From NCBI GenBank assembly GCA_949358305.1, contig OX442314.1, positions 29,745,118 to 29,809,117 of the forward strand: a stretch of DNA of 64,000 nt, given 5' to 3'. The position numbers were made by a program, and so were the translations under genes. Shown in pieces: positions 46,746 to 57,500 of this stretch (its first letter is position 1; each line of letters starts with the position of its first letter). The notes under the pieces were generated by a model. The model was not told where the DNA came from. It was given only the letters and a program-made list of their open reading frames with translations, and searched no databases. Source of the DNA: Strigamia acuminata (lineage: Eukaryota; Arthropoda; Chilopoda; Geophilomorpha; Linotaeniidae).

Positions 46746-49428
46746 GCTCATTATTATTTTATTTCCAATTAAAATGGATTTTTTTCACCTGCAAATACAT
46801 TTCTTTTGCTTGAAATGTTAGGAAGATGTTATTTCTGAATATTCATGGCAGAAACGGATTTCTAGTCTGGAGGGACCTGTCTCTCAACTACTTCTTAGAA
46901 CTTTAATTGAAAAAAGATCTAAAATTTTTCTTTTTTAAATTTTTTATGAGCAAAAAATTTGTTATTGAATTAAAGGACCCGTCAGCCTCGTGGGATCCGC
47001 CTCTTTCAAGAACTGCGTGAACCTATAAATATGCTCCTGATTCATTCCCCCCCCCCCATTGGAAATACTCTGGGGCCCCAAAAAACTTAAACTGGCTCCT
47101 CTTTCAATCATACAATAGACACAGAAGATACCAAAATTATTCATCTGCAACCATACAGAAGATCAATTAAAGAAACGGAAGTCGAAGTAGAAGAAACTTA
47201 AAAGTATTTTTTTTCTGTATCGTTCAAATAGAACTGATTGTTAGATTTAGAACATGGAAACTTCAAACCAGTAGTTTCAAGAATTGGAACAAAAATAAGA
47301 ATCCAAATTCCAATACCAGTTTTGTTGTTCTGTTACCTGTTATTGCCACATGGTGGCACATTTACAAATTTGACCCATGACTGTTAAAGATGGAAAGAAT
47401 TTGGCACCATTGTTTCGACTGCTAAGAACCCAATTTAGAGCATCGATTAGAATGTAGGCAGTCAATACCGGTATGAAAATCAATTCTTCGAGCAGAATTA
47501 AAATAGACGCATAAGTTTATATAGAATTCAATGGAATTGATCTTAATGATATTTCACAGTGCACCAATTTGCAAAGCACAGTTGGATGGAAATTTAATAT
47601 CCATAATACCTATTTCATGTCTGATGCCAGCAGCGAATGCCAAAAAGGAAGGAAGTCATTATCACCTTTCCTGCAAGTTGTGCATAGCTCAGGCATTTTT
47701 AGCCAGAAGGATTTTCATCTTACAATAGGCGAATCAACACACAGAATTGATGGTCTTATATTTCCTTTCCAATAGCTTCGGTTCCGGATTTTTTCCAATT
47801 TTCTATTTTTGAAGTCGAATCTTTGAATTGCATAAAAGTTTGCAAGGAAAATAATAATAAATGGGCCTGGGCGGTTGGAAGTGTAAAGAAAATATTATTG
47901 AAGACACTACACAAGCAGTTCAAATATACAATGAAATTATATTGCAATGTACGTAGTTCTATAAACGGCATTCACCTGCGAATTAACTTAGTTTAATATC
48001 CTTTTATTAGTTTAAGTTAAATAAAATTCCCGGATCGAAGTTAAATCCGACTCCATTCGTTCTTCAAGATAAGTTTTGCGAACTATTCATATATTTAAGT
48101 TAAGTGAGTAACTACACTATTATTTGTCAAATACAAATGCATTTTCAAATGTATTTTTTCAATTGTATTTATGAAGTACGTTATTTAATGTACAAATAAT
48201 ACACTTAATTCCTGTAAAATGCTATAAATTTTGGGATGCATTAAATTAAAAGTGAAATATATTGTGAAATACATTTTCGCAGTATCCCTTTAATTGCGTC
48301 ATTTTTAATTATTGGAACTATATATATAAAAAGGATGTTTGTATTTGTCAAAAGCATTTCAGATGATAGTTTTTGATGTATGGGATGAGGATGTTGAAAT
48401 TAACTGTCACTAGTGGTGATTTTCAAGTTTGAGTGATCGATCAATGGTGGGTTCTGGAAGAAATTGAAACCTTCCAATTTCAAGGTGGCTGAACTTTATT
48501 TCTGCTTGAAACTCCTAAAATAATATCTCATTCGTCTGCCAATTTTTCTATTTGCTCTCTTCACTGCAAGTTTAAAACAATAATGATAATACACATCCTC
48601 CTACATTGTTTGCTCTTGCCTGCAAGAGCAGTTTTTAATTTTTATATTGATGAATTGGTAAACTAATTACGACAGTTTATTTTTACTCTGCTCAGCTACC
48701 AGCCAAGAAAAAAAGATAAAAAGCAGAAGACTAACAACAAAACATGTAATTAAGAGGAAGGAAAGTGACAAGTAAAGTAAGAGTTTTTTGTTGGGTATTT
48801 ATTTACTTGGCCGTCTGCGTGATCTTAGTGCTTTCTAGGGCTGGCTTACTTGGCTCCCCTTCACAGTTTTACTGGTTTCAAGAAGATTACCAATTAGTGT
48901 GCGGCTGCGCGGGACACAAATGCCGCGCAGGGAACATTTAGTATGCGAGGGGAAAACTCATTTTGGCAAATAGTGAGTTGGTCACTTATTTAATATCACA
49001 TACAATGGAGTATTTTTTTGTTTTTTTTGGATGTCCAGACCACAGCTGGACTTGAAAAATCTCTTGCCCATTTGCTGTGGCTATTGTAAATGGTAATGTG
49101 TTTTAATCTTACATTAGGTCTGTTCAAGTTCAGAAAGAAAAGCTAAATCTTTTCGCTCTTTTTTATGAGGAAGAGACTGTACTTTTGAATTAACGCACTT
49201 GACCCTTGGAGGCATAAGGCTATACGGATTTATGGACAAGGTCTTTCTTGAATAGGAAAATTTTATTTCCTATTTTTGCTGAAAATTTGTGATTTTTTTA
49301 TGTCATACTGAACCTTAACGCAGGTGAAATTTTAAGTCGTTGGTCATTTATTTAATTAATTATGCTAAATGCAAATTTTCTGCCCCTTAAAACTCCAGCA
49401 AAACTATTGTGCTGGCTTTACTGCCTAA
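46746..49428. other. AT-rich noncoding stretch
   Basis: No gene or element boundary recognised. A C-run lies at 47047-47058. Confidence 0.4.
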
Positions 49429-50047
49429 AGCCTAGTACTCATAACACCATTCCGTCCTTGGAATGGTAACAGGAATCAAAGTCTTAAGTTTCCTGCCAAG
49501 GGTGGTACTCATAAAAATATTGTTTAGACGCTGAATCACCCTTGCAAGTGGAAACGAATTGTTTCCGGCCCCGATGGTGAACGTAAAAATTTAATTGTTT
49601 CAGACTCTGAATAAATTTTGTCTACCCAGAATTCCCGTGTTTTTTATCTAAAATTTGCAACTGGTCACAGCCGGTTGCAATCAAAGACACCCAACTACTA
49701 CAATTGAACACGTTGTTTGTTGAAGGTTAGTAGAATTATATTTTTGCCTGCATTTCAGACAAAATAAATGCTTTTTTAATTTCAAAAAGACCATATCTGA
49801 TTTTAAAATTATTTAAGTGAGAAAAGTCGGACAAAGCTTTATTGCCATTGCCAGCCATTTGCAAAACAAGCAACAATGACTTACACAGTTTAAGAGTACG
49901 GAAACTTTCTGGTGACAATTTCATGAGTACCACAAATTTATCAGACTCGGAATAATAAGAGGATAAAACATTCCGCTTGAAATGGTGCTGTTGAAAAATT
50001 AAGACTGTAAAAATATTTAGACTCTGAAAGCGTATGAGTACTAGGCT
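49429..50047. mobile_element. Harbinger-like MITE, copy 2
   Basis: 619 bp with the same AGCCTAGTACTCATA terminal repeat as copy 1 and duplication TAA at 49426-49428 and 50048-50050. It is very similar to copy 1 along its length, with a few indels. The minus-strand frame shared with copy 1 extends to 113 codons here (49736-50077), overrunning the element end. Confidence 0.9.
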
Positions 50048-51221
50048 TAAGAAAAAGCGCTTCAGTTCAAAAATCAAAACGGCGCTTTAACTAATGCACA
50101 TGAAAATTGTCCATAAATCCATAATGCCTTAATCGACACTGTTCAACATTGTTTAAAAATCGTGTGATTGATGGATTCAAGCATCAAGAAAATCAGATGT
50201 TTCAGCCTCTGTTGTAATTGCTATTCTTGAGGCATAATGGAGCTGGCAGCAGACTTATCAAATGTCAAATTACATCTGCCATTTTTCCATCTGAAAAAAG
50301 ATTGTTAATAGAAAAAAATATTTTCAGAACAGCTTATACCCAATCAATGGAAGCAGTAAAAACATTCCCTAATAATTTAGTTGAAAACACACCATTAAAA
50401 TAATAATACTAATAATATTTCGACGTGTATATTATCTAGTTGAATGTTGCAACAACGCTAATTTCATACAAGACTTCTGCTTGGAACAATTTGAATAATC
50501 ACAACATTAAAATACCATAAGCTGCACCTGCATCGGTAAACAACCACGAGTAATTCACACGAATATTACATCAAAGGGGAAATAACTCTGGCGTTATAAT
50601 ATTTTAGGTTTTAATTGGAAATTATCTTAGTCTGGCATCTTTTATGAATTCGCATTCGCGAGAAATGTTTATAGGGAAGGTTTATTTGATGGCATGGATG
50701 AATGTTGAATGCCTGCAGTGTTATGATGTCATATTTGCTTGGATGATCGCGCAGCAGTACAAACGTTGTGTGCTCGAAATAGTGCTGACACGGAAACGAG
50801 GCTTTATAACGAGAAAATTCTGTTAGCCCTTGCACTTTATATGGGCACAAAGTTTATACGTATTTCGCAAATCCAAGCGGCAGCAAAACTTAAATGATGC
50901 TGAGTAAAGAGGTATAAATTCCTTCAATTTGCCTGCAATAAATTCTCTGTTCCAATATGTTGTTTTTGTGCGGGGGGAAAAGAATTGGCCATTAAAAATG
51001 AAAATTTATCGATTGTGGATTTTTGTTTTGTTTGCGAATTGCTATTGTTTGGATTTTGGTGGGGTTTCGTCGAGGCATAGTTGTAATATTTGTTAACTCA
51101 GGATTTAACTATCAAGGGGGTCTTGGGGGTTATATCCATCACATTGAGTAATGGAAATATTTTATTTATATGATCAAAAATTCATTTTTTAAACGAAAAA
51201 TTCATTTTTGAAACAAGAAAT
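50048..51221. other. AT-rich noncoding stretch left of the retrotransposon
   Basis: No gene recognised. Confidence 0.4.
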
Positions 51222-52380
51222 TGTCACGGTCCGGTGCTCACGCGTACGAGTAGTACGCATTGTTTCCCCCGTGTTGTGTTCCTAATAAACCCTAATTGTG
51301 TTCCTACCTTGTATTGTTTTCATTCTGTCTTATGTTTAGCCAAATTCTCCTCATTTTCCCTCATTCCTTCCTTTCTTATCTCTTACTCACTCCTAACTCT
51401 CTTTTCTCTCTCACTTCTCTCTTATCTCTTCCTAGTTTTTCTATTTCTGTTTATTGTTTTGATGCGAACTCATTTGCATTTCTATTCTGGTCAGTACGCG
51501 TCGACGTTAGTCATACACTTAGTATGCACCGACTGTACTGATTGGCTCTTGACTCTTCCGTGATTGGTTGAGCTTGGATGAGTCCAAGTTTACCTTTCAC
51601 CCTATTTTTCCCTTTTTCCCTCAGTTAAGCTCTGTATCCCGAACGCGTAGGTGCTCTTTGGAGCCAGTGCTCATGGCAGAGTCTTAGCTCACTTCACAAA
51701 GCTCACTTGCTGCTTTGTTTCACCTAGTAGTTCTGAGATATGACTCTAGGTTTTCACCTCATTATTAACAGTGTTAGCTCACACTTTTATCCACTTGAAC
51801 CTGTTGTTTTTCCGCTTCCTTTCGTGTTGTTTTAAGCGCCGTGACGCGTCGCTATTTAGGCAGGATAAGTTTGTTTGGCTTTCAAACTGAAATCTTTGTG
51901 TCTATTTATTTCATGCGTCCGGCGCGTAGCTTAGTTTCGCCGCTCACAACGAGCTTTAGCTTAATTAAGCATTAGTTTGAGGTTTAGTTAGGGATTTGCG
52001 TGACCGTGCAGGCCAGTTACGCACGCGTTAGCACGCATTCCACGCTTCACTTCGACAGCGAGGCGGACGCTTGTGAGTCGGGACGTTACGTGTTTCGTTT
52101 AACTTCGTGTGATCTTGTGATCTGCACGATACGTTGCGGGACGCGCGTTGGGTCTTGACTCTGGTGACCGCTAAGCAAATTCTGTCCCCCCATTTTAGTA
52201 GCTCGGAATACCCGGCCAAAATAAATATTCGTGTAAAGATCGGGATCTGGAGTGTGTGCTACCGACATAAGGCGTGCACTCACGGCTGGGCAGGTCTCGA
52301 GGACCAGGCTCCCAAGATTTTCTGTATCGCGGCGTCTTTCAAACGCGTCCCAAACCGCTCGGGAAACGCGATTCATTACA
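51222..52380 (+). mobile_element. 5' LTR of Ty3/gypsy element 1
   Basis: It starts TGTCACGGTCCGGTGCTCAC and ends CGATTCATTACA, the TG...CA form of LTRs, two bases before the primer-binding site. GC content jumps at its left edge. A poly(A) signal AATAAA lies at 52220. The right edge is firm. The left edge is inferred from the TGTCACGG start, because the matching 3' LTR is not in the window. Confidence 0.65.
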
Positions 52381-52382
52381 CG

Positions 52383-52400
52383 TGGTGCCGAAACCCGGGA
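52383..52400 (+). other. Primer-binding site, tRNA-Phe
   Basis: TGGTGCCGAAACCCGGGA is complementary over all 18 nt to the 3' end of eukaryotic tRNA-Phe (acceptor GCCGAAA). It would prime minus-strand DNA synthesis. It starts two bases (CG) after the LTR end. Confidence 0.85.
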
Positions 52401-52558
52401 ACATTCCGAGTTTTTCTAATTGCTGCCCATATAAACTGCTTTTGCAGTGGGGTTAGCAATTGTTTTTGGAAAAACTAAGGTTTAAGTGGCGTTGTTATTC
52501 GCTACTTTTTAAGCAGTAAGATCATTCATTTGAGTCACTGCTATAGTTTCTGTCTGTC

Positions 52559-54586
52559 ATGGCGGAAGGAGGTCATCTTGGTGATGACTCTACAAGTGTG
52601 TGGCCCGACTGGTTGCGTCGGGCGGGTGAGCGGCTTTACGAACCTACGCCGCGCCCGTCTGACTCCCAGCCAAGGCCCAAGTCCGTGCATGGCGTTCCCT
52701 TGGCGGGGGATGGTCGGCCGCCATCCTACTCGCAAATACACGAGGGTGCTGCAGTTGCAGAGATGGGGGCCTCCACAACAGATGGCTGCTATCGCCCCGA
52801 CACCTCCTCGTCTCTGCATGAGTCTCGAGTGGATTTTTCAGCGTCAGCGGTGTTGACTCCCCCGGTGCCGAGAAACCCCACCGCTCCTCCGGGATTTAGT
52901 CCGGAGGATAATGCTGCTAGAGAGGAAGTCCAACGTGAACCAGATTGGTTGCGTTATTTACAGCGAGCCGAGCTGGCGCTGAATGAACGCGTTGTTCGTA
53001 CAATGGAACAGTTTAGTCATAATATCGACTGCAGATTGGTACATTGGAGGAATGAGACTCTAGGGGGGATGAGGGATGTAGTTAGGGAGGAAATTGTGGC
53101 TCTAACCGTGCAGCCCGTGGAGGAGGTTATTCCACCTGTTCAGCAGAGACCTCATGACACTCTGCCTGGCGACGGGCCTCCTCCTGGGCAGGATCAGGGG
53201 CCGAGACCGGTCCGCTCACGTATCCTGACGCCAAGTGAATTTGACAGACAAGCTTTAGCAGGAGAAGGGGGAGCGCCGGAGAATATAAACCCCCCGCTAC
53301 CCCCGCGAGAGAGGCCATCGAACGTGACAGCCCAACCGGGCTCGCAAAGATACGCTCCGTCGGAGTATGCCAACAGTGAGGTTATGAGGGACATAATTCG
53401 TTCCAAATCCTCGGCTGTCAGCCTTCCTTCGACGGCAAGTGTTGATCGGGCAGCTGCTGCGCGCGGAAATTCAGTCAATTCGCGTCTCCGGCAGCGGACT
53501 TATCCGCCTATACCGGCCCCGCCGCCGCAGTATGATTTGTCGCATGTGAAATCGGAGAGTGTGCCGAAGTTTGATGAGACGGACCTATCTTATAATGCTG
53601 TTGAGCGATTCCTGGCAAAATTGCGTGCACATTTTGTTATGTCACGCGTGTCGGAGGAGGCGTATATCGACTTGTTTATACCTTTGGCCTTGGGCGGGAA
53701 ACCACTAAATTGGTTCCTGCGCCTGCGTCATAAACCTAAAACATGGAGTGAATTTGTCGTGCGCTTCCGTAAGGTGTATTCCCTGTCTGAGGCTGACGCG
53801 GCAGTCTTCTTACAAGATGCGTGTCAGGAAGTTGGAGAGGATACGGCAGAGTTTCTGTGTGAAATGAGTCGTTACCTTGAATTGACAGGTGTGCTAGGGG
53901 ATCGGCAGCAGTGGAACTTGGCTCAGCATTGGCTGCAGCCGCAGATCACCGATACGATGGTCCGCTATGGCGTACATTCCATGTCGCGAGCGATAGATCT
54001 GGGTCAGGTGGCGGATCGTGAGTTGAAGATGCGTGCCCTTCAACACCGTAGATTTGACGAAAAAGGGGTTCGAAAAGGCCTAGTTCCCGCTCCCGAACCC
54101 AAACCTAGGAAAGCTAGGGTTGAGGAGACTAGGAAAGTGGAACCGGCTAAGACAGAGAAACCTCCACCACGCCTCCAGTTTGATAAAAGAAAATTGGTCG
54201 CGTTGGCTGAGGTTTTGGGCTATCCGATGGCGGATGGTGACGCGCAGAGTGTCGTCGGGCAGTCCCTGAGAAGTGAACCTCCGGCGCCGACACGGGTAAT
54301 CAGTGCCCCTGCAAAGGCCCCGGAAGCAAAGGTTCCTCCGGGTGTCGCGGTGGCATTGTGTGGCCATTCCGCTCATTCTTTTGCCAACACTGCTAGCCCT
54401 CCCAATTTAGTGTTACCACCCGGAGCTGAGTGGGTACGAAATCGCAAGGATCGTTGGTATATGCGTGATATTGAAAAACGCATTGCTTTATGTCCCCATT
54501 GCTTCAAGCCCTGGCAGTTTCCGGGAAACGACCTGGGTCCGTCGACCAACCCGTCCGAGAAGGCGGCGGACCCGAAACACAAGTAA
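52559..54586 (+). CDS. gag: Gag polyprotein, Ty3/gypsy element 1
   Basis: This 675-residue protein would form the retrotransposon particle and package its RNA. The first 330 residues are rich in Pro, Gly and charged residues and are probably disordered. A retrotransposon Gag domain spans about 345-500, with the typical core LNWFLRLRHKPKTWSEFVVR (Trp-385) and a predicted helical remainder. A basic, Pro-rich segment follows to about 600. There is no classical CCHC knuckle. The only Cys/His cluster is CGH at 601 and CPHC at 645-648, which might bind zinc in another geometry. The ATG at 52559 (TCATGG context) is the first in frame after the leader. Its last 112 nt overlap the pol frame, and a frameshift signal lies at 54523. 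The frame is intact. Confidence 0.9.
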   Translation: MAEGGHLGDDSTSVWPDWLRRAGERLYEPTPRPSDSQPRPKSVHGVPLAGDGRPPSYSQIHEGAAVAEMGASTTDGCYRPDTSSSLHESRVDFSASAVLTPPVPRNPTAPPGFSPEDNAAREEVQREPDWLRYLQRAELALNERVVRTMEQFSHNIDCRLVHWRNETLGGMRDVVREEIVALTVQPVEEVIPPVQQRPHDTLPGDGPPPGQDQGPRPVRSRILTPSEFDRQALAGEGGAPENINPPLPPRERPSNVTAQPGSQRYAPSEYANSEVMRDIIRSKSSAVSLPSTASVDRAAAARGNSVNSRLRQRTYPPIPAPPPQYDLSHVKSESVPKFDETDLSYNAVERFLAKLRAHFVMSRVSEEAYIDLFIPLALGGKPLNWFLRLRHKPKTWSEFVVRFRKVYSLSEADAAVFLQDACQEVGEDTAEFLCEMSRYLELTGVLGDRQQWNLAQHWLQPQITDTMVRYGVHSMSRAIDLGQVADRELKMRALQHRRFDEKGVRKGLVPAPEPKPRKARVEETRKVEPAKTEKPPPRLQFDKRKLVALAEVLGYPMADGDAQSVVGQSLRSEPPAPTRVISAPAKAPEAKVPPGVAVALCGHSAHSFANTASPPNLVLPPGAEWVRNRKDRWYMRDIEKRIALCPHCFKPWQFPGNDLGPSTNPSEKAADPKHK

Positions 54587-57500
54587 ATCGGTCGTTGGCT
54601 GCTTCTACAGGTGGCCCAGGTGATTGGATGGAGCCACCCAAACCAGCAGAAGTTGATGCTACTGTTGTGGCTGGTGCCCTTCCGAAAATGACAAATTTTA
54701 TCATGTTGTCGCCACCCGAGTTCTTGGCTTCTAAAGAACCGAAGCTGATAATCAGGTTGCAGGACCGTTGTCGCCGCGATGCGCCCTTCGTTAAGATAGC
54801 TTGGGTGAACATCGAGTTTATAGCCCTAATGGATAGCGGAGCACAGACATGTATAATGACTATGCCGCTGTTCAAAAGGCTTTCCAAGGAAATTGGAGTG
54901 GAGATGGTTCCGATGGACGAGACGATTCGGACCGCGTCAAATCAAATTGAACGCGTCATTGGTTGTGTGCAAATTGCCGTCCGAGCTCCCTTGGCGGTAG
55001 TTTGCTTTACTTGTCTCATCATTGCGCAGGGGTCGCAGGAACTCCTCCTGGGGCTGGACTTCTGTAAGGCCGTTGGTTTATGCGTAGATCACGGCAATAA
55101 CTATTGGTTTCTCCTGGGAGATGGAACGCGTCACCCCTTCCTGAATGAGGAGCAAGCTCGAGCCTCAGATCCAGTGGTCCTTTTCCCTCTAACCAAGGAA
55201 CAACCCTCGTTGCCAGAGGGAGTTGTCGTCCGAGGCCCGCCTCTGTACAACTTGCCGGGAATGAGGAATCCGCCGGTAAAATTACCAGAAAACCCAGCGG
55301 AACCCATTAGCTCGGTTAAGCAGGAGGTGAAGCCAGACGAGGGCACCCCTTCAGTTGAAGAAGAGGAGCCCGTGGTTACTAAGCCGCCGATCGGTGATGT
55401 GAACTGCGTTTTCCTGAGCAAGCGTGAATTTGAAGAAGAGTTGTTTGAGCCTCCGTATTCGGACAATCCCCACATTGTGAAGGTTGTTTTGGCTCGGAGG
55501 AACCCTGACTCTCAGCAGTGGACATTCATTTGGTCTCCCAGGAGGCGTGAAAGGGCGCGCAAGAGTATTGTGCGGATAACGCGTAAACCTGGAAAACGGA
55601 CCATGTGTTTGAGCCAAATGCGTCGGGCAGTTAAATTGCGCAAGGCGAGGGTGAAGACGGCTTCTCGAAGCCCTTCGGTGGCCCTTACGGCTTCTCCTTT
55701 GGTGGGGGGCGGCGTGGGCAGCGTGGGGACTCCTCCTACTTTCCCTATAACAGAAGGTGTTGAGAGTACTCCTAGGCAGCATGATATTAATTTTGTGCAA
55801 TATATCCCGAATAGGGACCCGACCAAACTCACTTGGGTCTACGACCAATTGTGTAATCAGTTGGAGCCCAAACGCATAACTCATCTAATGGATGCGTTGA
55901 AACCAGTTGCTCACATTTTCCGTGAGGAGCTGGGGCTCTGCAATAATACGCAATTTGAGGTGAATTTGAAGCCCGACTTTAGGCCGATTCATGTTCCGGT
56001 TCGTCCGGTGAATCCGGCAAAAAAGGACATTATCGACGCTTACATAGACCAGAAAATGGCACAAGGAGTAATAAGACGCTCCAAAAGTGACTGTGCTGTG
56101 GCGCCAGTTGTGGTCCCGAAGAAGGACGGGCGCTGGCGCTGCGCTATGGACTTTAGGCCGATAAATGCCCAAACCTTGCCCGACGTTTATCCGCTCCCAG
56201 ATATCGACAACATCTTTGCATATCTTGGTGGAGCGAAATGGTTTTCCATAATCGACGGAAGGGAAGCGTTCCATCAAATAGGGGTCCGACCTGGAGATGA
56301 ACGATATCTCGCGTTCGTCACCCACAGGGGACTCTATGAGTATACGCGTATGCCCTTCGGTCCAATTAACGGGCCGGCCACCCTGCAACGCGCCATGAAT
56401 CTTACATTGGCTGAACACCTCTACAAATTCGTCTTTGTCTACATCGACGATATTATAGTCTTTAGTAAGACCTTCGAGGAGCATGTTGTTCACCTGCAAA
56501 AGGTGCTCTCGCTCCTCGACAACGCCGGTTTTACCATGAATGCCGGGAAGACTGAATTGTGTAAGAGGAGCCTTGAGGTTCTTGGCCATATCGTTGAAGA
56601 GGGAATTATCCGACCCAATCCAAAGAAGACAGACGCTATCCAAAAATACCCGGTGCCGACCAACCTCAAGGAGCTGCAACGCTTTAAGGGGATGGTCGGG
56701 TATTATGCGTCGTTCTTCCCCGGTTTTTCCAAGACTTGCGAGGTATTCCGTGTTCTGATGCGAAAGAATGCGCCTTGGGTGTGGAAGCCCGAGCACCAGG
56801 CGGCCTTTGAGTATTTGAAAAACCAGATTTCATTGTCTACATTGCATAGGAATTTCCCCGATTGGACGAAACCCTATATTCTCCAAACAGACGCTAGTTA
56901 TTCGGGGCTTGGTGCCGTCTTGATGCAAATCAACAATGACGGTGTACGCGTTCCCATTGCCTTCGCGTCGAGAGCCCTAAACAAGGCGGAGAAGAATTAT
57001 ATGACAACAGAAATCGAATGCCTGGCCGCTGTGTGGGCTGTAAAGCGCTTCAGGGCGTATCTCGAGCTAATGGACTTTTACCTCGAGAGTGACCATAAGT
57101 CCTTGCTGTGGCTCTTCACCCAACGAGAGCCCAAGGGTCGATTGGCGCGCTGGATTCTTTCTTTGTCGGAATATCGTTTTACGTTCCTACACTGCAGTGG
57201 AACAAAGAATCGAGTTGCTGACGCATTGAGCCGCGCCCCTGTCGACCCACCAATCGAGTTGGAAGATGAGGACTGCCCAGCCTTGGACGACACATGTTAT
57301 TGTGCGTTCTTTGACGATTACAGGGATTGGCCAGTGCCAAAGATGGAGGAGTTGGAAGATTTGACGCATTTCAAACCATCAAATGCTAAAGTTGTTCGAG
57401 CTGTCACAATGCGTCGTCAAAAACGCATCCTGCTCGCCAGGTTGGCTGGGGCGGCTCTGGGGTCGGTGGATATTAGTCCGGTGGACAGCAACCCTCCAAA

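Noticed and set aside
54473-54479. GAAAAAC near the start of the gag-pol overlap as the slippery site
   Set aside because: It is out of register for a -1 shift in the gag frame (ATT-GAA-AAA-CGC), and the upstream pol-frame stop is at 54472. GGGAAAC at 54523 fits register, spacing and stem.
55885-56796. 303-codon minus-strand open frame opposite reverse transcriptase
   Set aside because: It mirrors conserved reverse transcriptase codons on the plus strand, and its translation has no domain. It is a shadow frame.
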